DNA from: Pseudobutyrivibrio ruminis DSM 9787
GTDB lineage: Bacteria > Bacillota > Clostridia > Lachnospirales > Lachnospiraceae
DNA: 64,000 nucleotides
Assembly: GCF_900218035.1 (NCBI RefSeq)
Contig: NZ_OBMR01000006.1
Coordinates: forward strand, 124,001 to 188,000
Direction: 5' to 3'
Of the stretch, positions 47,719 through 56,745 are shown one piece after another. Each line of letters opens with the position of its first letter. Positions within the stretch are counted from its first letter, which is position 1. The notes under the pieces are model-generated. The model saw only the letters and a program-made list of their open reading frames with translations. It was not told the DNA's origin and made no database searches. The translations under genes and the position numbers were made by a program.

Positions 47719-49200
47719 TTATCTTGGATAATTTACTGTGATTGAATTCTTTTTGTAGTAAACATTTGGAAGAATCTGCTGAGAATCATAGAATGCATCT
47801 AAATCCACCGCATATACCTCGCCTGGCTCCATACCAGAGTACAAAAAGTATTTATTCCAATGGATGTTGTAATCCCTATTTACAACTACATCATCTGAAT
47901 CGCTTTGCTCTATTTCAAGCAAAATGCCATTCCATAAATCATAGCTTGCTTTTATTTCAGCACACTTTGCGTACACTTCATAAGATACTGTTGTGGCATA
48001 TCTACCTGTGACTATTAGGGCGCACGCACCAAGTACTGCTACAGCACACGCTGCAATATAACCCAACTTTTCAAGATTCGTTTTTACGATATATCCAATC
48101 CACTGACCAAGCACAAAACATCCAAAGCAAATTGATATTTGGATGAAATAATCCAAAACATATTGCATACGGACATCTAAATATGTGCGAGTCATTCCGC
48201 GTCCATATACATATGGAAGCACAGTGCCAAAACATACCAAAAATGACGCTATTGCAAGTGTAATAATATTCTCTGGCTTTTTATGTGCCTTTGTGTTGGC
48301 AGCAAATCCGATTATTACAAGAACTGCTGCAATGATAAATGTAACTGGTCGTTCCTTTATAATAAGCATGCCGAAATATTTAACATCGGCAAAGGTCTGA
48401 ATCAAACTATTTGAAAGAGGCACTGGCTCTGTGTATTGTCCCTGTCTAGCCGAGTTGCCTGGTGCAGTAACCGCTGCAAGACCTGATGCCATAAAACAAA
48501 TTAATGGAATATATCTTTTGATGAATACTGGAATGTGATTGTTGAATCCTTTTCTAAGGAATACAACATATAAAAATATAATTCCAATAGGTACATCAAA
48601 TGGTGTGTTATTAGCAACTATCACTCCGATAATTGTAAGAGCTATTAAAAACTTTTTGTTACCAGTTTGACTATATCTAATTAAGTATGCCAGCACCAAG
48701 AATAACCCTGCTAACCCCATTGGATAAGCAACCATTCCAACATACCAGTTGTAAGCTTCTACATAATAGTAGTTCTGAATGAGCATTACTGCTGTAAGGA
48801 ATGTAATAACTGATGAAATAAGCTTTGCCTTTTCTATATTCTTGAGAAAGTAATTGAATACTGTGCTTACTGAATATAAAATTACTCCAAAGCAAAGCAG
48901 AAAAGCAACAATCATATATATGCCATAGGCATGTCCCAAGTGAATGTGAAGGTTTAATGGATTGAGCAAAAACTCGATTATAAACCAAATGATTGTACCG
49001 CCTCGGTTGTTCCAGAAGAACCCCACCGCCTTGAAAAATTCCGCCACTGGATTACCATAAGCATCCCTACCAAGGGCCATAGCGAAGTCATCGCTGGCCG
49101 GAACAGAATAGTATATTGAATACATAAGCGGAATCACTAATACAAAATATATTATCCCTAATATCAATTTTGCCCTTATTTTTATAAAATTCTCTTGCAT
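47719..49200 (-). CDS. Polytopic membrane protein, GT-C-like, first gene of the glycan operon
   Basis: 493 residues from ATG 49200 with GGAG six bases upstream; a TTG at 49212 overlaps the ribosome binding site and is rejected. About 11 hydrophobic segments. YSIYYSVPASDDFA at 27-40 (Asp37-Asp38) is shared with the 38313-39797 product. The C-terminal 90 residues lie outside the membrane (VNRDYNIHWNKYFLYSG). A strong promoter precedes it, so it leads the operon that runs to 29056. Confidence 0.68.
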   Translation of the reverse strand: MQENFIKIRAKLILGIIYFVLVIPLMYSIYYSVPASDDFAMALGRDAYGNPVAEFFKAVGFFWNNRGGTIIWFIIEFLLNPLNLHIHLGHAYGIYMIVAFLLCFGVILYSVSTVFNYFLKNIEKAKLISSVITFLTAVMLIQNYYYVEAYNWYVGMVAYPMGLAGLFLVLAYLIRYSQTGNKKFLIALTIIGVIVANNTPFDVPIGIIFLYVVFLRKGFNNHIPVFIKRYIPLICFMASGLAAVTAPGNSARQGQYTEPVPLSNSLIQTFADVKYFGMLIIKERPVTFIIAAVLVIIGFAANTKAHKKPENIITLAIASFLVCFGTVLPYVYGRGMTRTYLDVRMQYVLDYFIQISICFGCFVLGQWIGYIVKTNLEKLGYIAACAVAVLGACALIVTGRYATTVSYEVYAKCAEIKASYDLWNGILLEIEQSDSDDVVVNRDYNIHWNKYFLYSGMEPGEVYAVDLDAFYDSQQILPNVYYKKNSITVNYPR

Positions 49201-49257
49201 TTTATGCTCCAATATTTATATTGATAACCTTATTTTCACTTTTGCATAAGTACAGAA

Positions 49258-49286
49258 ATTATATCATACCTATATTTCAATATCAA
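49258..49286 (-). promoter_or_regulatory. Promoter of the 20-kb glycan operon
   Basis: On the minus strand TTGATA (49281-49286) and a perfect TATAAT (49258-49263) are 17 bp apart. The -35 lies inside the 3' foot of the upstream acyltransferase terminator (49285-49321), so the two elements overlap. The leader to the ATG at 49200 is about 50 bases. I see no other promoter of this quality between here and 29056. Confidence 0.75.
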
Positions 49287-49321
49287 AAAGAGCCTTAACT
49301 ATCTCTTTGTTAAGACTCTTT
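49285..49321 (-). terminator. Terminator of the 49299-50375 acyltransferase gene
   Basis: AAAGAGCCTTAAC (49287-49299) pairs with GTTAAGACTCTTT (49309-49321) with one mismatch; TTTTT follows on the minus strand. The stop codon (49299-49301) is inside the hairpin, and the T-tail doubles as part of the next promoter's -35 region. Confidence 0.85.
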
Positions 49322-50375
49322 GGATTACGCAATATACTCCATACGCAAATACACCCAGAAGGAATGTATATAATGTGTATTTTGAGATTTCAACAATAAA
49401 ACCAAAAGGACGGTAATACAATAATTCCATCCAATTCTTTTCACTATAAATATAGTTGAATCCAATATTACTATGGATTAAATATACCATGAATGTCGAC
49501 TTTCCAAAAAAGTCAACAATTGTACTTGTCTTAATGTTCATTCTTCTGAACATCTCAAAAAGTAGTATGCATGAAATAAGAACAAATATATGATAGTTCC
49601 CATAAAATATACGCTCTGGAACAAAAGTTTCTTCACTTTGATTTCTAACATATGTTTCCAGTTGTGTTATTCGAGTATTATAAGAGGTTATGTAGAGAAA
49701 CCATCCTAAACACACCCATATTATTAATATTACATACCATCTAATATTATTGAACGGATTATACTTTTTTATATATCCTCCAAGGCTATATAAAAATACC
49801 CCTGTACATAGCAATCTTAACCCATTCGTTAAACCATCAAGTAAATCTCCAATCCACCCAATTGATATCACTGTAAATAGTATTAACAACAGCTCAAGGT
49901 ATTGCTTTCTATCAATTTTGTTTAAAAACTTATTTAAAACCACTTTACCTATCAGAAGAACAAGAAAATAATATCCAACGAACCAGTACATGCTATTAAA
50001 ATTAGAAGCATCTGCTAGTAAAACATTAGAATACTCTTTTGCCATTGTTATTCTATACCAAATAAAAGACCCTATTACAAGAACCACTGTAGAATATCCA
50101 ATTTGGTAAAACAACTTCTTAGTTGTATTTATTAGGTTCAATTCCTCTTTAGATGCCAAAAAATAACCTGAAATTAATATAAACAAATCATTTCCTATCC
50201 CTCCAAACATTGCACCCACATCCAATATATAAATATTGTTATAAATCGCCGGATAAGAAAAATATGTACTTCCTTCTAGTTGAGTAGCTGCGCAACCAAT
50301 CACGTGGTGTGCAACTATCATTACCATTGACAGTATTCTCAATAATTCAATCTGACTTAGTCTTTTCTCTTTCAT
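49299..50375 (-). CDS. Acyltransferase-3 family membrane protein (OafA/YrhL-like)
   Basis: 358 residues, AAAGG upstream. About ten hydrophobic segments, with the family opening QIELLRILSMVMIVAHHVIG; His23 or His24 is the usual catalytic histidine. The central motif FLYITSYN and the LISGYFLAS segment fit the family. These enzymes O-acetylate sugars, usually on extracytoplasmic or lipid-linked glycans. Its own promoter region and terminator make it a single-gene unit. Confidence 0.85.
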   Translation of the reverse strand: MKEKRLSQIELLRILSMVMIVAHHVIGCAATQLEGSTYFSYPAIYNNIYILDVGAMFGGIGNDLFILISGYFLASKEELNLINTTKKLFYQIGYSTVVLVIGSFIWYRITMAKEYSNVLLADASNFNSMYWFVGYYFLVLLIGKVVLNKFLNKIDRKQYLELLLILFTVISIGWIGDLLDGLTNGLRLLCTGVFLYSLGGYIKKYNPFNNIRWYVILIIWVCLGWFLYITSYNTRITQLETYVRNQSEETFVPERIFYGNYHIFVLISCILLFEMFRRMNIKTSTIVDFFGKSTFMVYLIHSNIGFNYIYSEKNWMELLYYRPFGFIVEISKYTLYTFLLGVFAYGVYCVIQRVLTKR

Positions 50376-50416
50376 TTTAACCTTTATTCCATTTTACTTT
50401 TAAATAATACGTTTTT

Positions 50417-50426
50417 ATTATATAAT
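50417..50426. promoter_or_regulatory. Symmetric -10 element of a divergent promoter pair
   Basis: The 10-bp palindrome ATTATATAAT contains TATAAT on each strand. It lies exactly midway between the two start codons: the plus-strand ATG is at 50468 and the minus-strand ATG begins at 50375. -35 matches are weak on both strands. Read as a candidate shared divergent promoter. Confidence 0.45.
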
Positions 50427-50467
50427 TTCCTTTAGTAATTTAACAGAATAATCTTAAGGAGTTTTTA

Positions 50468-51667
50468 ATGATTTTCAAATTTGAAGAAAAAGCCCTCAAG
50501 TGGCTTGCAGATCATATTATGATTGTTGTCTTTATTGCGGCAACTATCGTCAGCATTGCTATCCGCTTCTTTTTAAAGGATTTCTTAACTACAGATGCTA
50601 TGTGGTGCCTGCTTCCATGGTACGACGCCATTAAAGCAAATGGCGGGCTCGGCGGACTTGGCACTCCAGTGGAAGGATTAAACTACAGCTTCACTTATCA
50701 GTTCTTCATAGCTGTTTTCACTTACCTTCCAATCAACGCCCTATACTGCTACAAGATTTTCAGCTGCATTTTTGATTATCTTCTTGCAGGAGCTATTGCA
50801 TATTTAGTTTACGATTTAGCTTCTAATAAAAAGCGCGAGCTTGCATTGCTAGCTTTTATCCTTGTTAGCTGCTCACCACTTGTATTTATGGATTCCGCAG
50901 CTTGGGGACAGTGTGATTCCATTTACAGCTTTTGGATTGTAATGGCACTTATCTTCCTTAGAAAAGAAAAATACTTACCTACATTTATTTTCTACGGAGT
51001 TGCCTTTGCTTTTAAATTCCAAGCAATTTTTGTAATGCCATTCTTCCTTTTCTATTATTTTTATAAGAGAAGATTCAGCATTTTATACTTCTTCCTCATT
51101 CCTGTGATGATGGTTGTATTAGCGCTTCCTTCTTTGGTACAGGGCAGAACAATCAGTGAGATGATTCACATCTATACAGATAATACCAGCCTACACCAGT
51201 CACTTGCCAATGGTTATCCAACATTCTGGCGCGTGCTTGCAGATGGAACAAACTTCACCGGCGAGGATGCTTATGGTGTTCTAAAGCATGCCGCAATGGC
51301 CTTTACAGTAATTGTCCTTGGTTGTTTAGTTTATGCATGGGTTAAGAAGGCGGTAGAGTTTACTGGTAAGAATATTGTTATTATGGCTTTCATTATGACA
51401 TACACAACTATCTTCTTCCTTCCAGCGATGCACGAAAGATACGGATTCAGCTACGAAATCCTTGCTATCGTAATTGCGATAATGGTTGCTAAGACTATTC
51501 CACTTGCAGTCGGATTGACATGTTTATCTCTTACAACTTACGGAGCTTATCTTTTTAACAACACCACAAACGAGTGGTTCCTTTCAGTGGTAAACTTGAT
51601 ACTATACATTTCATATATGATTATTCTAAATAAAGAATTAATAGGTATCGAAAAAGCAGAGGTTTAA
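50468..51667 (+). CDS. GT-C mannosyltransferase-like membrane protein (Gpi18-like)
   Basis: 399 residues, AAGGAG upstream; the only plus-strand gene. About ten hydrophobic segments. Family features: the first outside loop LTTDAMWCLLPWYDAI (Asp43, Asp53), the DSAAWGQCDSIYSFW motif near 143-158, KFQAIFVMPFF, and the LPAMHERYGFSYE motif near residue 317, all found in GPI-mannosyltransferase-like GT-C proteins of bacteria (COG5542 type). The donor would be a polyprenyl-phosphate hexose. It ends IEKAEV inside the palindromic terminator. Confidence 0.85.
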   Translation: MIFKFEEKALKWLADHIMIVVFIAATIVSIAIRFFLKDFLTTDAMWCLLPWYDAIKANGGLGGLGTPVEGLNYSFTYQFFIAVFTYLPINALYCYKIFSCIFDYLLAGAIAYLVYDLASNKKRELALLAFILVSCSPLVFMDSAAWGQCDSIYSFWIVMALIFLRKEKYLPTFIFYGVAFAFKFQAIFVMPFFLFYYFYKRRFSILYFFLIPVMMVVLALPSLVQGRTISEMIHIYTDNTSLHQSLANGYPTFWRVLADGTNFTGEDAYGVLKHAAMAFTVIVLGCLVYAWVKKAVEFTGKNIVIMAFIMTYTTIFFLPAMHERYGFSYEILAIVIAIMVAKTIPLAVGLTCLSLTTYGAYLFNNTTNEWFLSVVNLILYISYMIILNKELIGIEKAEV

Positions 51668-51679
51668 ACCTCTGCTTTT
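51652..51679. terminator. Shared bidirectional terminator, 28-bp perfect palindrome overlapping both stop codons
   Basis: The perfect palindrome runs 14 + 14 bases with centre GCAGAGGTTTAAACCTCTGC and A/T-rich arms ending in TTTT on both strands. The stop codons TAA (plus, 51665-51667) and TAA (minus, 51664-51666) overlap within its centre. Confidence 0.9.
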
Positions 51680-53367
51680 CTTTTACTCTTATATAAGATT
51701 ATTACTGCTACAAGTGATAATAATGATATAACTTCTGAGAATCTCCAGCCTATTGGCTCCACAAACTTCACTGTAAGATTGTTCGCATCGCCATCGTACA
51801 TTGTTTGAATACAGTTATTGTCTCCTGCGGTCCACTCCAATTCATTTCCTGATTCATCGTAGACATGAAGGTTATTGTATGCCAAAACTGGAACTGTTAC
51901 CCTGCCGGATTCCTTATCCACGCTGGCATCTGTATTTTCTAGCAAACCTCTATCAGTTCCATCTGGAAGATAAAGATTATCTGCCCAATCAGCTGGGGCA
52001 TCGGCGTAATTCACCGTGATATTTCCATAAGAAAGTGTGTAATCAAATACTGCCGTTGTAGCTAATGCCACTAGACCAACAAATGTTAACACCACCATGG
52101 AAAACTTATCTATTCGTCTAAGCAGATTAAACTCTACTATCTTTGCATCTGTTCTATCAGAAAGCTTAGTTCCTACGAGCTTCAAGCAATATACAGCAGC
52201 CACTACAAAGAAAAATGTCTGGAACATTGAATAACGCCATGGGTACTGAACCGAACTCATCAGCTTATCAAATGTGCCTTCGCCAGCGAATAAATTCCAA
52301 GGGAAGTATACACTAGAAATCCAAGCTGAAATCAAGCCAAATCCAAACATTGTCATCGCCAGCTTGAATCTATACTTTGAATGTTCCTTAGCGATCCAAT
52401 CCTTCTTTACCAATGTAATGATTATCGTAATTGCGATAATCACAAAACAAAGCACTGTTAACAATCCAAGATTTAGAAATCCTTCGTTATCTGTGGACCA
52501 TGGCCAATTGCTTCCACGTCCTATTGTTACAAGGCCGAATATCTGGCTTAGATACAGACCATCACCTTCTATGCTAGTCTGAGTCATGGCGCCGTTAATA
52601 TACAGCTTCATGGATGAATACGAGCTAATAAATGGCACCAGGAAGAACGCATTTAATCCTAGCACAGCAAGCAAAGCAATTAGTAATTCCTTTATAACTA
52701 AAATAGTCCTTTTGAAATTGACAATAGCAAATATGAAAACAAACACTGCAACTATTTCTGTTGTAAGTATATGGCTCTCTATCAGTCCTGTAGTGCCAAT
52801 TATAAGTGGCATTGTTAGTTTAATAGCATTATTGCGTCTGTCGTCTTTTTTACCGTAAATGCGATATATTCCATATGCTACAAGTGGCACAAATATCATG
52901 GCAGTATATTCACCAAGAGCAGTACGTACATATAGGTTTGATAGTCTATAGCCTGATAGTGTGTAAAGAGTGGTTGCTATAAGGGACCATTTTCTAGAAT
53001 TATATATCCCTTTGAAGCTATAAAAGCCCACTAGCACAGTTGCGACGTTTACTAATAAAACGTATATGTTATAAGCTCGCCACACTGGAAGACCTGTCAA
53101 ATACATGAATGCAGGAATGTACAAAAATATATTCCCATAAAATGTGGTACTTACATATCCATGACCGTACCAGGCCTCGGATTCATAGCGAACAGGGAAC
53201 TGGCCCTTTTGTAGCTCCTGAGCTATGGCTTGAATTCGTCCTAAATGAAAATCTAAATCATGCCCCTGGTAAATCCCACTTCTGAAAGCCGGAAGACTTG
53301 CTATAAATACTAGCGCAAGCAACGCTATGGTAATGCAAATACGATTTCTATCTAATAGTTTTTTCAT
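51664..53367 (-). CDS. GT-C/YfhO-like polytopic membrane protein
   Basis: 567 residues. First outside loop GIYQGHDLDFHLGRIQAIAQELQKGQFPVRY, with Asp37 and Asp39, matches the YfhO-like GT-C type. About 11 hydrophobic segments, then a beta-rich outside domain at about 440-540 (DESGNELEWTAGDNN) and a final helix. It ends RKAEV because its last codons are in the palindrome. Start (ATG 53367) shares a base with the stop of the preceding gene (TAATG), so the two are coupled. Confidence 0.68.
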   Translation of the reverse strand: MKKLLDRNRICITIALLALVFIASLPAFRSGIYQGHDLDFHLGRIQAIAQELQKGQFPVRYESEAWYGHGYVSTTFYGNIFLYIPAFMYLTGLPVWRAYNIYVLLVNVATVLVGFYSFKGIYNSRKWSLIATTLYTLSGYRLSNLYVRTALGEYTAMIFVPLVAYGIYRIYGKKDDRRNNAIKLTMPLIIGTTGLIESHILTTEIVAVFVFIFAIVNFKRTILVIKELLIALLAVLGLNAFFLVPFISSYSSMKLYINGAMTQTSIEGDGLYLSQIFGLVTIGRGSNWPWSTDNEGFLNLGLLTVLCFVIIAITIIITLVKKDWIAKEHSKYRFKLAMTMFGFGLISAWISSVYFPWNLFAGEGTFDKLMSSVQYPWRYSMFQTFFFVVAAVYCLKLVGTKLSDRTDAKIVEFNLLRRIDKFSMVVLTFVGLVALATTAVFDYTLSYGNITVNYADAPADWADNLYLPDGTDRGLLENTDASVDKESGRVTVPVLAYNNLHVYDESGNELEWTAGDNNCIQTMYDGDANNLTVKFVEPIGWRFSEVISLLSLVAVIILYKSKRKAEV

Positions 53368-55079
53368 TATTGAGCATCACCTCGTCCTAATAATACGAAG
53401 TTACCATCTGTAGCAATTTCCTTTGTGTATGTATTAAGAAGGAAAAGACCTGTCTCGCCTTCGCGGAATGCCTCATATTTTACGTTAGACTGATCAATCA
53501 AAACATAATCAGCCATGTTATCAGGATGCATTGTGTAGTAATCCAAAAGCTTTGTGTTCTTTTGTGTGCGAGCGTACACTGAATATGTGCCCTGATGAGC
53601 CACACTATTGAGATAGCCTGTGCTATTACTTCCAAATGCCACAAGCAAATAGTCATCCTCACCGACATACTGGCTCACAAGATTGTATACTGACTGATTA
53701 GCCATGTAGTCCTCTGGAAGGAGAGCAATTCCTTTCAGCTCACCTTCTGTAACTATCCAGCGCTCCTTAGTAACATCTGAGTATCCGCCATTGCCTTCTG
53801 CAACCCAGAAGCAAAGGAAGAATATGGCAGCTGCAATTACAAATCTCACCAAGCCTATCATTTCCATTTCATCATCTGCAGCAATGATTAGTACTGCTAT
53901 AACTGCATATACTGACATGTGCCCTGGAACAGAAATATCCTGATTTGTTGATACGCACCAAATAAGCTGAGCTGCAACTGAGACAGTAAACATCATCCAA
54001 AGGATACCTTTGTCATTTCCAAGAGTGCTATTATATGCACCGATTCTGGTATATGTAGACTTTTCTTTATCCCTAAGGAAATATGGTAACCAGAAGAACA
54101 AAATAATGCAGGCATATACAAATCTTGAGTTTGAAACGCTATCCCACTTAAGCAAACATATACCAAGTAAGAACGCTACCCAATATATGTTAAGAATAAC
54201 TGCCTCTGCATATTCTGAAAAATATCTAGCTTTTCTAATAATATTGATTACAACAATTGGGAAGTAAGCAACAACCGCAAGAGCTGCATAGCTAAGAAGA
54301 AGCTTGCCAAGACGCACAATAACACTTTCTTCGTAGTCCTGATCCCCAAGGAACTGAAGCTCCGAAACAGCCTGTGGCACCCCTGTAGTTAGCTGTAAAT
54401 AAAGGATAAACGCTCCACCTATAACAACGCATGTGATAACAAACGCTACAAGTGCCTTGGCTGGAATCTGTCCCTTATACATTCCAAATATAATTGCACA
54501 ACCAATGAATACTGCCATAATAATCATAGTTGGATATCCAAGAATACCGACGCAGCAGGCTATGCCCATTAGTACAAAATAATGTACCTTTTCTGTTTCA
54601 TAATATCTAATCATAAAACAGATAATCATCATTACAGCCATCTCACAATATGACTTGTAAGAAAAGTTCTTCCATGTAACAACAAACATAAAATAGAAAA
54701 GGGCTGCGTAATAAGCACTATTTTCATATTTTGTGTTTTTGATAGTGTAGAAAAGGTAAAGTGCAATAAGACCGCGAACTACCATATAGACAATTCGCAT
54801 ATACAATACCAAACCTATATTAATTCCAACGGATAAAAATAAAGGTGATAACACCTGATAATAAAGAGCAAGAAGTGGCCATGCTAAAAAGCCACCTGTT
54901 TGCAAAGATTCCCAGCTATCAGTGAACATATGCTGCCCCTGATAAATGCCTTTGTATATTGTAAGTAGACCATTTTCATCTACATAAAATCCTGTATTTA
55001 AAGTGAAGGCTGCCCATGCGACAATGCCTATAGTCACTAATATTCTAAAGATTTTCCCCACCTTAGAAGTTTCTTCCAT
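53367..55079 (-). CDS. GT-C-like polytopic membrane protein
   Basis: 570 residues, GGAG upstream. About 11 hydrophobic segments with an acidic first outside loop (FYVDENGLLTIYKGIYQGQHM, Asp34-Glu35). The C-terminal 150 residues are outside (LLPEDYMANQSVYNLVSQYVGEDDYL). It heads a two-gene unit with 51664-53367. The function is inferred from topology and context only. Confidence 0.62.
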   Translation of the reverse strand: MEETSKVGKIFRILVTIGIVAWAAFTLNTGFYVDENGLLTIYKGIYQGQHMFTDSWESLQTGGFLAWPLLALYYQVLSPLFLSVGINIGLVLYMRIVYMVVRGLIALYLFYTIKNTKYENSAYYAALFYFMFVVTWKNFSYKSYCEMAVMMIICFMIRYYETEKVHYFVLMGIACCVGILGYPTMIIMAVFIGCAIIFGMYKGQIPAKALVAFVITCVVIGGAFILYLQLTTGVPQAVSELQFLGDQDYEESVIVRLGKLLLSYAALAVVAYFPIVVINIIRKARYFSEYAEAVILNIYWVAFLLGICLLKWDSVSNSRFVYACIILFFWLPYFLRDKEKSTYTRIGAYNSTLGNDKGILWMMFTVSVAAQLIWCVSTNQDISVPGHMSVYAVIAVLIIAADDEMEMIGLVRFVIAAAIFFLCFWVAEGNGGYSDVTKERWIVTEGELKGIALLPEDYMANQSVYNLVSQYVGEDDYLLVAFGSNSTGYLNSVAHQGTYSVYARTQKNTKLLDYYTMHPDNMADYVLIDQSNVKYEAFREGETGLFLLNTYTKEIATDGNFVLLGRGDAQ

Positions 55080-55171
55080 TATTAACTATTCTCCATTCTT
55101 TTATTACTGCAAATACACTATGCGCCCTAATTTTATCATAAAATATAACGGTTGAATAGATTTGCACATAA

Positions 55172-55208
55172 CAAAAGAGAGTCAGCCCACACTGTGAACT
55201 GACTCTCT
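55172..55208 (-). terminator. Terminator of the small secreted protein gene
   Basis: AGAGAGTCAG (55176-55185) and CTGACTCTCT (55199-55208) form a perfect 10-bp stem; TTTTG follows on the minus strand. It starts 15 bp after the stop codon. Confidence 0.9.
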
Positions 55209-55223
55209 ATAGTAATTGAATTA

Positions 55224-55823
55224 TTACTGTGCAAGAATTGCAGCTAAGATTCCCTCATCGTTCCAATAAGAGATAATGTCGTTATCTGACATATAGTTGA
55301 ACTGTGTAACGTTCTCTGTCTGAATCTTCATTGCACCTTCTCTAGGCTGCTCCTGTCCTACAACAAAATCGTATACACTGTATACTGCTGCATGACGTCT
55401 CATTGCATCACCAAGTGTGCTGATACCTCTGCCAGCCTGCTCTTCTGGATGAGATGCATAATGAACATAGTAAGCAACAATGTCATCACCAAAAGCCTTG
55501 TGAAGATCAATGTTTCTAGTAGCATATACATCTACATTGAACTGTGCATTTGGCTGACGCTCTTCCCAAAGACCAAAGCCTAAGAAATGAGCAAATAATG
55601 TCTGAGCATCACTTGTTCCAAGAGCATCTACTACATCAGGACACTGCTTTGCATAGTAGTCAGCATCGAATACTGTAGCGATAAGAGCAATTTCTTCTGC
55701 TGTAAGGTCTCTCTTGTGTGTCTCTGCGTTTGTTGCTGCGAATGCATTTGTAGTGAATACTGAAACTGCAAATACAGCTGCAAGAGCAAGAGATAATACC
55801 TTTGCAATTTTAAATCTCTTCAT
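55224..55823 (-). CDS. Small secreted protein with two YY-PDV-type modules
   Basis: 199 residues, AAGGAAGG upstream. A classical signal peptide (1-29, ending NAFAA). Two imperfect 40-residue modules follow: 52-92 (FDADYYAKQCPDVVDALG...LFAHFLGFGLWEER) and 95-132 (FNVDVYATRNIDLHKAFG...YYVHYASHPEEQAGR), the pattern F-x-x-x-x-Y-x5-DL/V-x3-FG-x-x-x-x-x-x-H(F/Y). Such modules occur in secreted Clostridia proteins, without known function as far as I can tell. A short C-terminal tail carries another aromatic block (FNYMSDNDIISYWNDEG). It is a separate transcription unit, apparently inserted between two blocks of the glycan locus. Confidence 0.8.
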   Translation of the reverse strand: MKRFKIAKVLSLALAAVFAVSVFTTNAFAATNAETHKRDLTAEEIALIATVFDADYYAKQCPDVVDALGTSDAQTLFAHFLGFGLWEERQPNAQFNVDVYATRNIDLHKAFGDDIVAYYVHYASHPEEQAGRGISTLGDAMRRHAAVYSVYDFVVGQEQPREGAMKIQTENVTQFNYMSDNDIISYWNDEGILAAILAQ

Positions 55824-55847
55824 AATTGATACCTTCCTTGAAAAATA

Positions 55848-55873
55848 ATTATATCCACAATACGTGGATTATA
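55848..55873 (-). promoter_or_regulatory. Repeated TATAAT and inverted repeat upstream of the small secreted protein gene
   Basis: Two TATAAT hexamers on the minus strand (55848-55853 and 55868-55873) lie 20 bp apart, flanking ATCCAC-AATAC-GTGGAT (55853-55869), a perfect inverted repeat. The arrangement fits a promoter overlapped by an operator, but -35 matches are poor. Confidence 0.35.
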
Positions 55874-55948
55874 TCCTAGTTTTGAGTCTATACCATAAGA
55901 ATAGCTAAATCAAGTAAAAATATCTGAAATTTGAATGAATTAGTACCT

Positions 55949-56743
55949 CTACTGAGGATTATATGCTCCTCTAGCATTTCTGAGGAGGATTTTCATCAAT
56001 TCACTGTTGCCTTTGAAGAAAGAAATCTTGGTAGGAGTTTTTCCTTCCTTTGGATAAGCACGAGTAACTGGAATCTCACATGCTTTCATGCCTAATTGTG
56101 TTGCACGTACAGATAGATATGCAAGCAATTCATAGCTCATAAATATATCTCTCAATGGCTGAACACGGTCATCCTTGAGATATCGATCTGAATATGCTCT
56201 GTAAGCATTTGTTGTATCTGTGAATCGTTGATGAGCTGTAAGAGAAATAATTGGAGCATGTATAGCTTTAACCGAAATAAGACGAATAAAAGGTGTGTTA
56301 ATAGCTTTTCCGCCTTTAATAAAACGTGAGCCCTGGATTAAGTCGTATCCTTCTTTTAGCTTCTCAATGAACTTAGGTACATCCTCTATGCTGTCTTTAT
56401 TATTTCCATCAATAGTGATAATGCCCTTGTATCCTCGTTCAAGAGCCCACCACATTCCCATTCTAAGCTGAGCACCTTGCTTGCCCGTATCTTGCTTTAC
56501 AAGAAGGGTATTTACATCCAAAGATTTAAGCTTGTCCTCTGCTGTACAACCATCAGAAGACCCGCCATCACAAATTACAATATCTGCATAGTCAGAAACA
56601 CGTCCTTCCTGTGCTCTTTTAAGTTCCTGGTGTATTCTATCTCCCTCGTTAATAATAGGGATGAGTACTACATAATCCTTTGACTTTGGTTCATACTCTG
56701 TGCATTCAAACTTTGGCACACCAGCCTGTCTTTCATATATCAT
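55949..56743 (-). CDS. GT2-family glycosyltransferase without membrane helices
   Basis: 264 residues. GT2 fold: DYVVLIPIINEGDRIHQEL at 23-41, IVICDGGSSDG at 55-65, GKQGAQLRMGMWWAL at 87-101, and IITIDGNNKDS at 108-118 (Asp112, Asp117 in the metal-binding region, a variant of DXD). No C-terminal helices, so it acts in the cytoplasm, like DPM1-type catalytic subunits. AGGA lies before the ATG, and the gene follows the acyltransferase gene by 2 bp in the rightmost operon, of which it is the last member. Confidence 0.82.
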   Translation of the reverse strand: MIYERQAGVPKFECTEYEPKSKDYVVLIPIINEGDRIHQELKRAQEGRVSDYADIVICDGGSSDGCTAEDKLKSLDVNTLLVKQDTGKQGAQLRMGMWWALERGYKGIITIDGNNKDSIEDVPKFIEKLKEGYDLIQGSRFIKGGKAINTPFIRLISVKAIHAPIISLTAHQRFTDTTNAYRAYSDRYLKDDRVQPLRDIFMSYELLAYLSVRATQLGMKACEIPVTRAYPKEGKTPTKISFFKGNSELMKILLRNARGAYNPQ

Positions 56744-56745
56744 CT

